DNA of 34,125 nt from Verrucomicrobiota bacterium (GCA_019247695.1 JAFBAP010000175.1:1-34125), one strand, 5' to 3'. Shown: positions 15,132 to 22,183, numbered from the stretch's first letter. The notes: generated by a model not told the origin, from the sequence alone. Program-made: numbers and translations.

Positions 15132-16316
15132 ATGGCCGCCGCGATCGTCGCAGAAGGGCTCACCAAGACGTACCGGACCTACCGTAAACGCGAAGGACTC
15201 GCCGGCGCTTTGCGCGGGTTGTTCTCGCGCGAGTACGAGGAGGTTCATGCCGCTCGTAGCGTCTCTTTTTCGATTGAGGAAGGGGAACTCGTAGGGTTCC
15301 TCGGCCCGAACGGGGCCGGCAAAACCACCGTGCTGAAGATGCTGTCCGGGCTCCTCGTGCCTTCGGCCGGGACCGCCCGGGTGCTTGGGTTTGTGCCGTG
15401 GCAGCGCAAAACGCCGTTCAAACGCCTGTTCAGCTTGATTCTAGGGCAGAAAAACGCCCTGTGGTGGGATCTGCCCGCGCGTGAGTCCCTCGAATTGAAC
15501 CGTGCGATCTACCAGATCCCTGAAAGACAATACCGGGCCACGGTCGACGAACTTGTCGATTTGCTCGATGTCCGCGACAAGCTCGGCACCATGGTGCGCG
15601 AACTCAGCCTCGGCGAACGCATGAAGATGGAGCTGATTTCGGCCCTGTTGCACCAGCCGAAAGTACTGTTCCTGGATGAGCCCACGATCGGTCTGGACGT
15701 GATCAGCCAGCAGAAGGTGCGCGATTTCTTGCGGTTCTATAACGAAAAGAACCGGATCTCAACCATCCTCACCAGCCATTACATGCAGGATATCGAAGAG
15801 CTCTGCCGGCGAGTCATTATCATCGACCACGGCCAGGTCTTCTTCGACGGCGCTTTTGCCGATATCCTGGAGCGGTACGGTGGGGCTAAATACCTTCGGT
15901 TTACCTTCGATGCGCCGCCGAAACGGTTGCCGGCCGGCTTGGCGCGCGCTTCCGGAGCGCCCCCCAATGAGCTTAAATTCAAGGTCCCGCGCGAACAGGT
16001 CGCGAATGTCTGCCGCGAGATCCTGGCGGACAATGCCGTCCGCGATTTCAGCGTGGAGGAAGAACCGATCGAGGAAATCGTCCGCCAGCTTTTCCGCGAG
16101 CACGCAGAAAGGAGTTTGGGGTTCGGGATTCGGAGTTCGGCGTTCGGAGAAGTCGTAGACCCCGGTCCGATCCTTCCGCAGACCGCGCCGGCACACAGCG
16201 CCACGGCGGAACCCGGCGACCACGGCGGGAAGATTGAATTATCCTCAGAACGCGGAGACAACGCAGACAAGGAGTCCGGGAAACCGGCACTTGACGCCGG
16301 CCTTTGGGACCGATGA
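15132..16316 (+). CDS. ABC-2-type transporter ATP-binding protein with repeat-derived tail
   Basis: The protein is 394 residues. Residues 1-327 form an ABC ATPase of the NatA/COG4586 type: Walker A GPNGAGKTTVLK, Q-loop near LILGQKNALWW, signature LSLGERMKMELI, Walker B VLFLDEPTIGLD and switch His in TILTSHYMQ. A C-terminal accessory domain follows, ending around residue 326 (EEEPIEEIVRQLFREHAE). From residue 328 to 394 the frame is made of intergenic repeat sequence (TTCGGAG units, a CACGGCGA-type repeat and AACGCGGAGA words), so about 66 residues are probably not native. The permease genes that usually follow such an ATPase are missing; repeats and the TIR cassette occupy that place. The ATPase may be an orphan or may serve permeases elsewhere. 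Confidence 0.9.
   Translation: MAAAIVAEGLTKTYRTYRKREGLAGALRGLFSREYEEVHAARSVSFSIEEGELVGFLGPNGAGKTTVLKMLSGLLVPSAGTARVLGFVPWQRKTPFKRLFSLILGQKNALWWDLPARESLELNRAIYQIPERQYRATVDELVDLLDVRDKLGTMVRELSLGERMKMELISALLHQPKVLFLDEPTIGLDVISQQKVRDFLRFYNEKNRISTILTSHYMQDIEELCRRVIIIDHGQVFFDGAFADILERYGGAKYLRFTFDAPPKRLPAGLARASGAPPNELKFKVPREQVANVCREILADNAVRDFSVEEEPIEEIVRQLFREHAERSLGFGIRSSAFGEVVDPGPILPQTAPAHSATAEPGDHGGKIELSSERGDNADKESGKPALDAGLWDR
16112..16147. repeat. Degenerate TTCGGAG heptamers inside the ABC gene 3' end
   Basis: Five imperfect 7-bp units (TTTGGGG, TTCGGGA, TTCGGAG, TTCGGCG, TTCGGAG) lie in the same family as 66-114 and 9630-9651. They begin directly after the conserved end of the ATPase. Confidence 0.8.
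16192..16232 (+). repeat. CACGGCGA-type repeat within the ABC gene tail
   Basis: The copy starts CACACAGCGCCACGGCGGAA and ends GACCACGGCGGGAAG. The same start and ending words are seen at 9575-9616 and, inverted, at 9788-9820. Translated as part of the ABC protein it gives HSATAEPGDHGGK. Confidence 0.85.
16247..16272. repeat. AACGCGGAGACAACGCAGAC repeat
   Basis: Two 10-bp units, AACGCGGAGAC and AACGCAGACA, lie in the ABC tail. They resemble the reverse complement of the TTCTGCG repeats at 167 and 9748, and the AACGCGGAGAACGCG directly before the TIR gene. Confidence 0.7.
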
Positions 16317-16326
16317 TGCCGCTCCC

Positions 16327-16359
16327 TACCCGTTACTCGTTACCGGTTCTCCGTGCCGC
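16327..16359 (+). repeat. Heptamer repeat, left copy flanking the TIR cassette
   Basis: The units are TACCCGT, TACTCGT, TACCGGT, TCTCCGT and a GCCGC tail. The final 26 bp (16334-16359) are identical to 17689-17714. The copy starts 11 bp after the ABC ATPase stop. The orientation is the same as in the right copy, so the two form direct repeats about 1.35 kb apart. Confidence 0.92.
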
Positions 16360-16444
16360 GCTCAGCTTCTTCCGTTGATCCGCTTTTCTCGCCTCGCCCA
16401 TATCAAACGCGCTGGCGGAGAGACCTCCTGAATCATATACCTTT

Positions 16445-16460
16445 TAACGCGGAGAACGCG
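16445..16460 (+). promoter_or_regulatory. Repeat-like ribosome binding site of the TIR gene
   Basis: AACGCGGAGAACGCG lies directly before the ATG at 16461. Its GGAG (16451-16454) is spaced 6 nt from the start, a good Shine-Dalgarno arrangement. The same word family occurs at 16249-16272 in the repeat mosaic, so the binding site appears to be made of repeat sequence. Confidence 0.6.
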
Positions 16461-16976
16461 ATGTGCGACGTTTTTATTTCCTACTCATCCGATGCGAGAC
16501 CTTGGGCTGAAAGGCTGTCCGAGTCTCTGGAACGTAAAGGGATATCAACCTGGACGGACTTCAAAAACCTTGCGCCTGCTCAGCGGTGGGTTGAAGAACT
16601 TCAGGATGCCTTAGATAAGGCCAGGTACTTTGTCATCCTTGTAGGGCCCGAGAAGCGCGTTGGATCGCAGCAGGATCGAGAATGGCAGGGCGCCTTGAAA
16701 GGTATTTGGACCGATCCCAACAAGCGTATCATTCCTGTGCTTGTCGGCGATGCCACGCTCCCTTCGTTTTTGAACGACTGGCTATCCGTTCGAATGCACC
16801 CGGGCAAACCGGAATCCTCCTGGATTGATGAGGTATGCGAGACAATCCGTGAGACCGGCCCGGAAGAGTCAAGTAAGGTGACGAAACGAACGGCACGCCC
16901 GGACAAGGCGCTCCGACATCGCTTGGCAAAGATTGAAAGGGCAGCAAAACAGCTGAAGTCCGGCCAGGAAAAGTAG
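16461..16976 (+). CDS. TIR-domain protein, candidate NADase effector or signal producer
   Basis: The protein is 171 residues. Residues 1-115 are a TIR domain: MCDVFISYSSDARPWAERL (strand A, loop and helix A), KGISTWTDFKNL (strand B and BB-loop region), LDKARYFVILVGPEK (strand C) and RIIPVLVGDATLPSFL (strand D and after). E74 in SQQDREWQGAL sits where NAD-cleaving TIR proteins carry the catalytic Glu, so enzyme activity is plausible. The C-terminal ~45 residues are basic and carry no recognised domain. The start at 16461 is chosen because conserved sequence begins at residue 2 and a good GGAG lies 6 nt upstream. It is followed 2 nt later by a partner gene. The codons look less GC-rich than those of neighbours, suggesting acquisition. 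A defence role is inference from family knowledge. Confidence 0.87.
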   Translation: MCDVFISYSSDARPWAERLSESLERKGISTWTDFKNLAPAQRWVEELQDALDKARYFVILVGPEKRVGSQQDREWQGALKGIWTDPNKRIIPVLVGDATLPSFLNDWLSVRMHPGKPESSWIDEVCETIRETGPEESSKVTKRTARPDKALRHRLAKIERAAKQLKSGQEK

Positions 16977-16978
16977 CG

Positions 16979-17626
16979 ATGGGCGCGGAGCGCAGGCGGG
17001 AACACTTCGGCACTGGTGCGTTGAGCCTCAATCCCGCGACCTCAGTGTTTCTGAATTGCCCTTATGATCTCGAATACCGGTCGAATTTTGATGCGGCCGT
17101 GTTGACCGTGATCTGCTGCGGATTCATGCCGAGATGTGCTTTGGAGAGCGGTACCGTAGCCGAGCATAGAATGGATCGGATCATCGGCCCCATTTTCGAA
17201 TCAAAGTACTCAATACACGACCGATCCCGCTGTAAAGGAGAAGGGGACGCCAACCTGGCGCGCTTTAACATGCCACTCGAACTTGGCATCGCAATGGCGC
17301 GTCGGCACCAGATGAGGCGCAAGGCCCAAAGGCATGATTGGCTTGCCATCGTACCTGCGGAACACGAATACGCTCGTTTCATTTCGGACGTGGCTGGATT
17401 CGATCTCATGCGCTACGATGGCTCCAAAGAGGGCTTGGTCTCCGCCATCATGCCGTCGTTGGCCACCCGATGGGAGGCGAAAGGCACGCTGAAGTCCGAG
17501 CACGTGCTCAAGGCTCTTCCTGGGTTTGAGCAGGAAATGCGGACGTTGCGAGAAGAGTGGCGGAATCAGCCACCGTGGGCCGACATCGTCCTCGCGGCGC
17601 TCGAGATTGTTAAGCGCATTGCGTGA
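16979..17626 (+). CDS. Partner of the TIR protein, Rossmann-like unknown family
   Basis: A 215-residue protein starting 2 nt after the TIR stop, so probably cotranscribed and coupled. Conserved-looking segments are SVFLNCPYD (22-30), CCGFMPRCALE (46-56), RMDRIIGPI (64-72), KYSIHDRSR (76-84), ARFNMPLELGIAM (94-106) and FISDVAGFD (134-142). From memory, a widespread uncharacterised family carries this same order of motifs (FINCPFD, CALE, GIHDISR, RFNMPFELG, FISDIAG). The alternation of strands and helices, and a Glu in the PLELG motif, resemble the nucleoside deoxyribosyltransferase/DRHyd superfamily, which includes nucleotide-cleaving conflict effectors. That placement is inference. The last ~50 residues are helical (EQEMRTLREEWRNQPPW). 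No transmembrane segment is seen. It may sense the trigger, modify the TIR product or be a second effector. Confidence 0.75.
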   Translation: MGAERRREHFGTGALSLNPATSVFLNCPYDLEYRSNFDAAVLTVICCGFMPRCALESGTVAEHRMDRIIGPIFESKYSIHDRSRCKGEGDANLARFNMPLELGIAMARRHQMRRKAQRHDWLAIVPAEHEYARFISDVAGFDLMRYDGSKEGLVSAIMPSLATRWEAKGTLKSEHVLKALPGFEQEMRTLREEWRNQPPWADIVLAALEIVKRIA

Positions 17627-17646
17627 TAGCCCCGGTACCCCTGGTG

Positions 17647-17714
17647 TACCCGTTACCCGTTACCCGTTACCCGTTACTCGTTACTCGTTACTCGTTACCG
17701 GTTCTCCGTGCCGC
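17647..17714 (+). repeat. Heptamer repeat, right copy flanking the TIR cassette
   Basis: Four TACCCGT, three TACTCGT, then TACCGGT, TCTCCGT and GCCGC. The last 26 bp equal those of the left copy. The unit number differs from the left copy (4+3 against 1+1), as expected for slippage in tandem heptamers. The right part encodes the last nine codons and the stop of the GNAT gene on the other strand. A GGTAC/GTACC hairpin (17634-17650) lies just before it. Confidence 0.93.
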
Positions 17715-18191
17715 CCTCCACTCGGCCGCACCGCCCAGCCAGAGACGCATCGGCACCATTTCTGAACGCTGAAAACTGTGGCGCTCGAAAAACCGCACGG
17801 ACTCTTCGGTGTTGACGCGATCGGTCAAGAGGGTAATCCGCAGAAAGTCTTTCTGCCTGGCAAAGTTGATGGCGTACTCCAGTAATTGACCGCCGAACCC
17901 TTGCCGTCGGAAACTGCGGTGCACCACCAGGTCCTCGAGCAGGATCACGAACCCGCCTTCCGCGGTGCTGATGGTAAAAAGCAGATTGATCATCCCGATG
18001 ATCTGCTGCGCGCCCCGCAACACAAAAATTCGGCCCCGGTTGGGTTGTTCGAGAATGAGGCGCAGCCCGCGCATCTGGGTATTGTAGTCGGGCCGGAAAT
18101 CCGGTTCCTGCGCAAACAACTCTACCAGCAGCTCCGTTAAGGCAGGAAGATCCTCCAGCGTGGCGGCTTCGATGCGGGTTAACGGATCCAT
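17688..18191 (-). CDS. GNAT-family N-acetyltransferase
   Basis: A 167-residue acetyltransferase. Conserved strands and the acetyl-CoA loop are visible: IEAATLEDLPALTELL (N-terminal), LLEDLVVHRSFRRQGFGGQLLEYA (motif A, R-x-x-G-x-G type) and ITLLTDRVNTEESVRFFERHSF (motif B). The substrate is unknown. The start is set at the ATG at 18191, nine residues before the first conserved strand; upstream ATGs at 18257 and 18326 would add unconserved sequence. The last nine residues (RAARRTGNE) and the TAA stop are encoded by the heptamer repeat, so the native C-terminus was probably altered. It is divergent from plsY, with about 140 bp between the chosen starts. Confidence 0.87.
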   Translation of the reverse strand: MDPLTRIEAATLEDLPALTELLVELFAQEPDFRPDYNTQMRGLRLILEQPNRGRIFVLRGAQQIIGMINLLFTISTAEGGFVILLEDLVVHRSFRRQGFGGQLLEYAINFARQKDFLRITLLTDRVNTEESVRFFERHSFQRSEMVPMRLWLGGAAEWRAARRTGNE

Positions 18192-18334
18192 GAAGCCGCG
18201 CATCATGGCAGAAACCGGCAGGCTTCGGAAAGCATTTTCCTGGGCGTTGGACGTCATCGGAGGTGAGGGGTAGAGCGAGCGACGATTTTCTACACTTGAG
18301 CCTGGTCGACGGGAGGTATAGGACACAAAGCTGA

Positions 18335-18952
18335 ATGATCTGGCTCGGGATTTTGCTGCTTAGTTACCTCCTCGGCTCGATCCCGAGCGGCTACCTCGTG
18401 GCAAAGTCGCAAGGGATTGACATCCGGCAGCACGGCAGCGGGAACATCGGCGCCACCAATGTGCTGCGAGTCATGGGCAAGAAGTGGGGCTACCTCGTTT
18501 TCGCGTGCGATGCGATGAAAGGATTTCTCGCCGTCAAACTGGCGGCCCAATTGGCCGGCGCGGGGCACGCCAATGCGGCCTTGGGTGCGGTTCTGGGCGC
18601 CATCGGCTGCATTCTCGGCCACAACTACACGGTCTGGCTCCGGTTCAAAGGCGGCAAAGGCATCGCCACTTCCGCCGGCGTTCTGCTCGGCCTGTTTCCG
18701 CTAACGGTCATTCTGACGGTGTTGATCATCTGGCTCGTGGTTTTTTTGGTTGGCCGCTACGTCTCCCTCGCCTCCATCTGCGCCGCACTCTCTCTTCCGG
18801 TTGCCGTCTTTCTGCTGGTGACCCATGCGGGGATCGATTTCTGGATGCGGTTCTGGTTTTCTGTGCTCATCAGTGCACTCGCGGTGTGGCGGCACCGCGG
18901 CAACCTGGCGCGGCTTGCCAAGGGTACCGAGTCCCGGTTTACCCGTAGATGA
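18335..18952 (+). CDS. plsY: Acyl-phosphate glycerol-3-phosphate acyltransferase
   Basis: A 205-residue integral membrane enzyme that acylates glycerol-3-phosphate using acyl-phosphate, the first step of phospholipid synthesis. Family motifs: LLGSIPSGYL, HGSGNIGATNVLR, LGHNYTVWLRFKGGKGIATSAG and the C-terminal HRGNLARL. Five hydrophobic segments are visible, which is usual. It is followed 42 bp later by gpsA, which makes its substrate, so the pair forms a lipid-synthesis operon. Confidence 0.95.
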   Translation: MIWLGILLLSYLLGSIPSGYLVAKSQGIDIRQHGSGNIGATNVLRVMGKKWGYLVFACDAMKGFLAVKLAAQLAGAGHANAALGAVLGAIGCILGHNYTVWLRFKGGKGIATSAGVLLGLFPLTVILTVLIIWLVVFLVGRYVSLASICAALSLPVAVFLLVTHAGIDFWMRFWFSVLISALAVWRHRGNLARLAKGTESRFTRR

Positions 18953-18994
18953 CTGCACCGGTTGCAGAACCAATTCAGGTCCGTCGGGTATAAC

Positions 18995-19993
18995 ATGGCG
19001 CGGATCACGTGTTTGGGAGCCGGAGGGTGGGGAACCGCTCTGGCGTTGCTGGCAAACCAGAACGGGCATGAAGTCACGCTCTGGTGCCGCCGTCCCGGCT
19101 TTGCCGGCCAGTTGCGCCGGGAACGCGTAAATGAGATTTACCTGCCCGGCGTCCCTTTACCCTCCGGGCTCGACATGACGTCCGACCTGGATTCGGCCGT
19201 GGCCCGGGCAGAAGTCGTGATCTGGGCGGTGCCATCCTCCGGCCTCCGAGAGGTCGCGGCGGAGATCCATACCCGCCGCGCCTTACCGGCTGCGGCCGTG
19301 TTTGTCTCGACCGTGAAAGGCATCGAATCCGGTACCGACCTGCGCATGAGCCAGGTCCTCGGCCAGATCTTTCCGGCTCACCCCGCCACGGTCCTGTCCG
19401 GGCCGAACCACGCCGAAGAAGTGGCCCGCGGTGTCCCGTCGGCGACCGTCCTGGCCGGACCCGCCGGCCTGGCCCGGCGCCTGCAGCAGATGCTCGCCAG
19501 TGACCGGTTCCGCATTTACACCAGTTCCGACCTGCCCGGCGTCGAACTGGGCGGCGCCTTGAAAAACATCTTTGCCCTCGCCGCCGGCATGAGTGACGGA
19601 CTCGGTTTCGGCGACAATTCCAAAGCCGCTCTCGTCACCCGCGCCCTCGCCGAGATGGTCCGGCTCGGCACCGTCCTGGGTGGACGGCGCGAGACGTTTT
19701 ACGGCCTCAGCGGGATGGGTGACCTGACCGTCACCGCCTTCAGCCGGCACAGCCGCAACCGCCGGGTCGGCGAGCGGCTCGCCCAGGGTGAGACTCTGGG
19801 CGCCGTCACGCAGAGCATGCGCATGGTCGCCGAAGGCGTCAACACGACCCGCGCCGCCCTGGCCCTCGCTCAACGCCACCGCATCGACGCTCCGATTACC
19901 CAAGGGGTGCACTCCGTGTTGTACGAAGGGGAGCGCGTCGGCCATGCCCTGCAAAGGCTGCTCGAACGCGGTTTGCGTTCCGAAGAAGAATAA
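18995..19993 (+). CDS. gpsA: Glycerol-3-phosphate dehydrogenase [NAD(P)+]
   Basis: A 332-residue enzyme that reduces dihydroxyacetone phosphate to sn-glycerol-3-phosphate. The N-terminal Rossmann motif is CLGAGGWGTALALL. Further motifs are VSTVKGIE, LSGPNHAEEVARG and the catalytic-Lys segment ELGGALKNIFALAAGMSDGLGFG. Length is normal. The ATG at 18995 is preferred over a TTG at 18962 because the conserved strand begins two residues later. It lies in one operon with plsY. Confidence 0.95.
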   Translation: MARITCLGAGGWGTALALLANQNGHEVTLWCRRPGFAGQLRRERVNEIYLPGVPLPSGLDMTSDLDSAVARAEVVIWAVPSSGLREVAAEIHTRRALPAAAVFVSTVKGIESGTDLRMSQVLGQIFPAHPATVLSGPNHAEEVARGVPSATVLAGPAGLARRLQQMLASDRFRIYTSSDLPGVELGGALKNIFALAAGMSDGLGFGDNSKAALVTRALAEMVRLGTVLGGRRETFYGLSGMGDLTVTAFSRHSRNRRVGERLAQGETLGAVTQSMRMVAEGVNTTRAALALAQRHRIDAPITQGVHSVLYEGERVGHALQRLLERGLRSEEE

Positions 19994-20404
19994 ATAAAGA
20001 AATTCCACAAACGCCACAAGCTGCACTCCGCCGCGCACGGGCGCCCGGAAAAATCCGGACAAGCCCGGACCTCCTGCGCGTAAAAGGGTTGATCCTTGCC
20101 TGCGGGGCGGCCGCAATTTTTTGTACCCGTGCTTCACCAGCCGTCCCTTCTCCGCCGTTTTTCCGGAATTCATAACGTTTCCCTCGAATGGTATCCAGGT
20201 TGGTGTTCTCCGGTTCGGCCCGGCTCTTCGCGTTGTGAAAGTTGTGGCATTTATCCGCCCCGTCATAAAATCGTTACAATATTACACCGCGCCAAAATTA
20301 GGGTTGCTATTTCACGAACAGTTTCCTAACTCCGTTGCGTTGAGAGGAAGTTCCGCGGGTCACCTCCGCCCCGGCTTGCCTCCGGGTTGAACAGGATCAT
20401 TTGC
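19994..20404. other. Intergenic region before the secretion/pilus operon
   Basis: No gene is supported. A CCGGA-AAAA-TCCGG hairpin (20045-20058) lies 50 bp after gpsA and may act as a weak terminator, though no U-run follows. The segment 20265-20330 is relatively AT-rich (TTACAATATTACACC) and is the likeliest place for the promoter of the following operon. No riboswitch fold was recognised. Confidence 0.5.
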
Positions 20405-20875
20405 ATGAACAAAGGTCGTCCACGACGCGCTTGGAATCGAAACCAGGCAGGCCTGACATTGGTGGAACTGCTGGTGGTGCTTGCCATCATCGGAACCCTT
20501 GCCGGGATTGTCTACCCTGCCATCGTCGATTCGTTTCAAAAAAGCCAGGCTGCCATGGCGGCGCAACGCATCGACGCGGTGGAGAAGGCCAAGGTGCAAT
20601 TTCGCCTGGATAATCCCAACGCCACCACGGCTCAGTTCGGCGACCTTCAGCCTTACCTGGTACAGTTGGGACAACCCTTGAGCAGCCTGGCGGCTCTGAA
20701 TGAGGGCACCGGCGGTACGATTAACATCGGTGATCTGGTTAATACCGCCTATTTTGTCCAGTCAGGCTCGAACGCGAAATTCACGCAGTTGCTGGCCAAG
20801 TATCACGTGCCGCTCAGCAGTAAACCCGAAGGCGACGCTGCCGCGACGGCGGCGTCAGGTTCGTCCAACCCTTAG
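20405..20875 (+). CDS. Type IV pilin-like / GspG-type major pseudopilin
   Basis: A 156-residue protein with a class III signal peptide: a basic leader, then QAG cleaved before LTLVELLVVLAIIGTLAG. The cleavage Gly is residue 16 and the +5 Glu is residue 21. A long N-terminal helix (17-55) and a short globular domain follow, the size expected of GspG or a minor pilin. The calcium-loop residues of GspG are not evident. The ATG at 20405 follows AGGAT at suitable spacing. It is the first gene of the eleven-gene operon and is probably its major subunit. Confidence 0.88.
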   Translation: MNKGRPRRAWNRNQAGLTLVELLVVLAIIGTLAGIVYPAIVDSFQKSQAAMAAQRIDAVEKAKVQFRLDNPNATTAQFGDLQPYLVQLGQPLSSLAALNEGTGGTINIGDLVNTAYFVQSGSNAKFTQLLAKYHVPLSSKPEGDAAATAASGSSNP

Positions 20876-20909
20876 GCGCCCGGAGCCTTTTCTGCCACGG
20901 AGGGATGCC

Positions 20910-22127
20910 ATGCCGCGTTACGAGGTGATCACGCAGACGCGCAAGCACGCGCCATACACCCGTACCCTCGCAGAGGCCTCGTCCCTCGCTGAATTGAATG
21001 CCCGGCTGATTAACCTGAACAAGCCCATCGTCCAGGTGATCGAGCCGGTTCCAACCGGCCAAAAGGCCGGCAAAATTCGCGTTGGCCTGCGGGCGCGATT
21101 GCTTTTCCTGCAGCAGTTGGAAACGTGTGCCTACCTCGGAGTCGACCTGCGGGCCGCCCTTGGAATGTGCCTCGACAGTACCTCCCGCAAAAGCCGCAGC
21201 GATCGCCGGTTGCGCGCCGTGCTCACGGAACTGCACACCCATCTCTCGCGCGGCGCCTCGTTCTCGCGAGCTGCCGGCGCGTACCCGGAAGTCTTTGACC
21301 AGGTCTCCGTCGGGCTCCTCTCCGCCGGCGAGGAAGGTGGCACCTTCCCGGAGTCGCTGACGAACGTCCGGCGGATCTGGGCGCGCAACGAGGAGTTACG
21401 TCACCGGTTGAGCACGATGCTGGTCTACCCGCTCGTGGTGCTCGCCGCGGCGGTCGGCGTCGTCTGGTTGCTCATTACCCGGGTAGTCCCGCAGTTCGTC
21501 GCCGTGCTTTCCGAAATGAAGGTGGACCTTCCCTGGCCTACCCGGATGCTGGTTGCAATCTCACAGTTTGTACGGGATGACCCCTGGCTGGTCGGGGGCG
21601 CCGCACTGCTGATGATCGCAGGCCTCATGCGCCTTCCCGCCCTGGTCAGAAAGCAACCCAGACTGCACGGGCTCATCCTTCGCCTGCCCGTATTGGGCAA
21701 GCTGAACCTCCTGCTGCTCCGCGCGAACTTCTGCCGGACCTTTGCCCAGCTCAAAACCGCCCGGGCCAAAACCACCCACGCCCTCCTGCTCTGCCGTGAC
21801 CTCAGCTGGAATTTTGAGTACCGCGCGGCCGTGGCTCGCGCCCTCGTACGGGTGCAGCGCGGGGAGGGCTTATCCCGGGCCTTGGCTGATGAAGCGGACA
21901 TGTTCGGAGACATGATCGCCAACGGAATCAACTTCATGGAAGTTTCCGGGGCGGGTAGCGAAGGGCTGAACCGCCTGACGGAATTGCTCGAACGGGAACT
22001 GGACGGCCAGATCAACGTGATGCGACAGGTGCTGGATCCGCTGCTCATCCTTTTCCTCGGGGGTGTTATCGGCGGGATCGTCTTTGCCACGTTCCTTCCA
22101 GCCCTCCGGATTTTGCAAAACATCTGA
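20910..22127 (+). CDS. GspF/PilC-type inner-membrane platform protein
   Basis: A 405-residue protein with the two repeated GspF domains: the first about 70-195 (LFLQQLETCAYLGVDLRAALG, SAGEEGGTFPESLTNV), the second about 275-395 (RANFCRTFAQLKTARAKT, FMEVSGAGSEGLNRLTELLE). There are three hydrophobic segments, at about 170-195, 225-245 and 378-400. It recruits the cytoplasmic ATPase and holds the assembly platform. The ATG at 20910 has AGGG upstream and begins with the typical short N-terminal domain (PRYEVITQ). Confidence 0.93.
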   Translation: MPRYEVITQTRKHAPYTRTLAEASSLAELNARLINLNKPIVQVIEPVPTGQKAGKIRVGLRARLLFLQQLETCAYLGVDLRAALGMCLDSTSRKSRSDRRLRAVLTELHTHLSRGASFSRAAGAYPEVFDQVSVGLLSAGEEGGTFPESLTNVRRIWARNEELRHRLSTMLVYPLVVLAAAVGVVWLLITRVVPQFVAVLSEMKVDLPWPTRMLVAISQFVRDDPWLVGGAALLMIAGLMRLPALVRKQPRLHGLILRLPVLGKLNLLLLRANFCRTFAQLKTARAKTTHALLLCRDLSWNFEYRAAVARALVRVQRGEGLSRALADEADMFGDMIANGINFMEVSGAGSEGLNRLTELLERELDGQINVMRQVLDPLLILFLGGVIGGIVFATFLPALRILQNI

Positions 22128-22183
22128 TTCAATATTTTTTTCTGTTATTTTATTTTGTTGAAGGCTAACACTGGGGCACCGCG
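22128..22183. other. AT-rich gap inside the operon
   Basis: This 56-bp gap contains seven consecutive T (22135-22141) and TTATTTTATTTTG, in strong contrast to the GC-rich surroundings. TTTTGCAAAA (22111-22120), a perfect palindrome, overlaps the end of the gspF gene just before it. The gap may be an internal promoter, an attenuator or an RNA processing site. Confidence 0.5.

Noticed and set aside
16327-17714. The TIR cassette as a classical insertion sequence or integron cassette
   Set aside because: No transposase or integrase, no terminal inverted repeats and no attC-like fold are seen; the flanks are direct tandem heptamers.
19283-20266. 327-codon minus-strand frame opposite gpsA
   Set aside because: It is the antisense shadow of gpsA continued into the intergenic region, with no recognisable domain.
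20265-20404. Riboswitch, for example cyclic-di-GMP type, before the pilin gene
   Set aside because: I could not find the conserved GEMM core words or a matching pairing pattern. The region only looks AT-rich in part.
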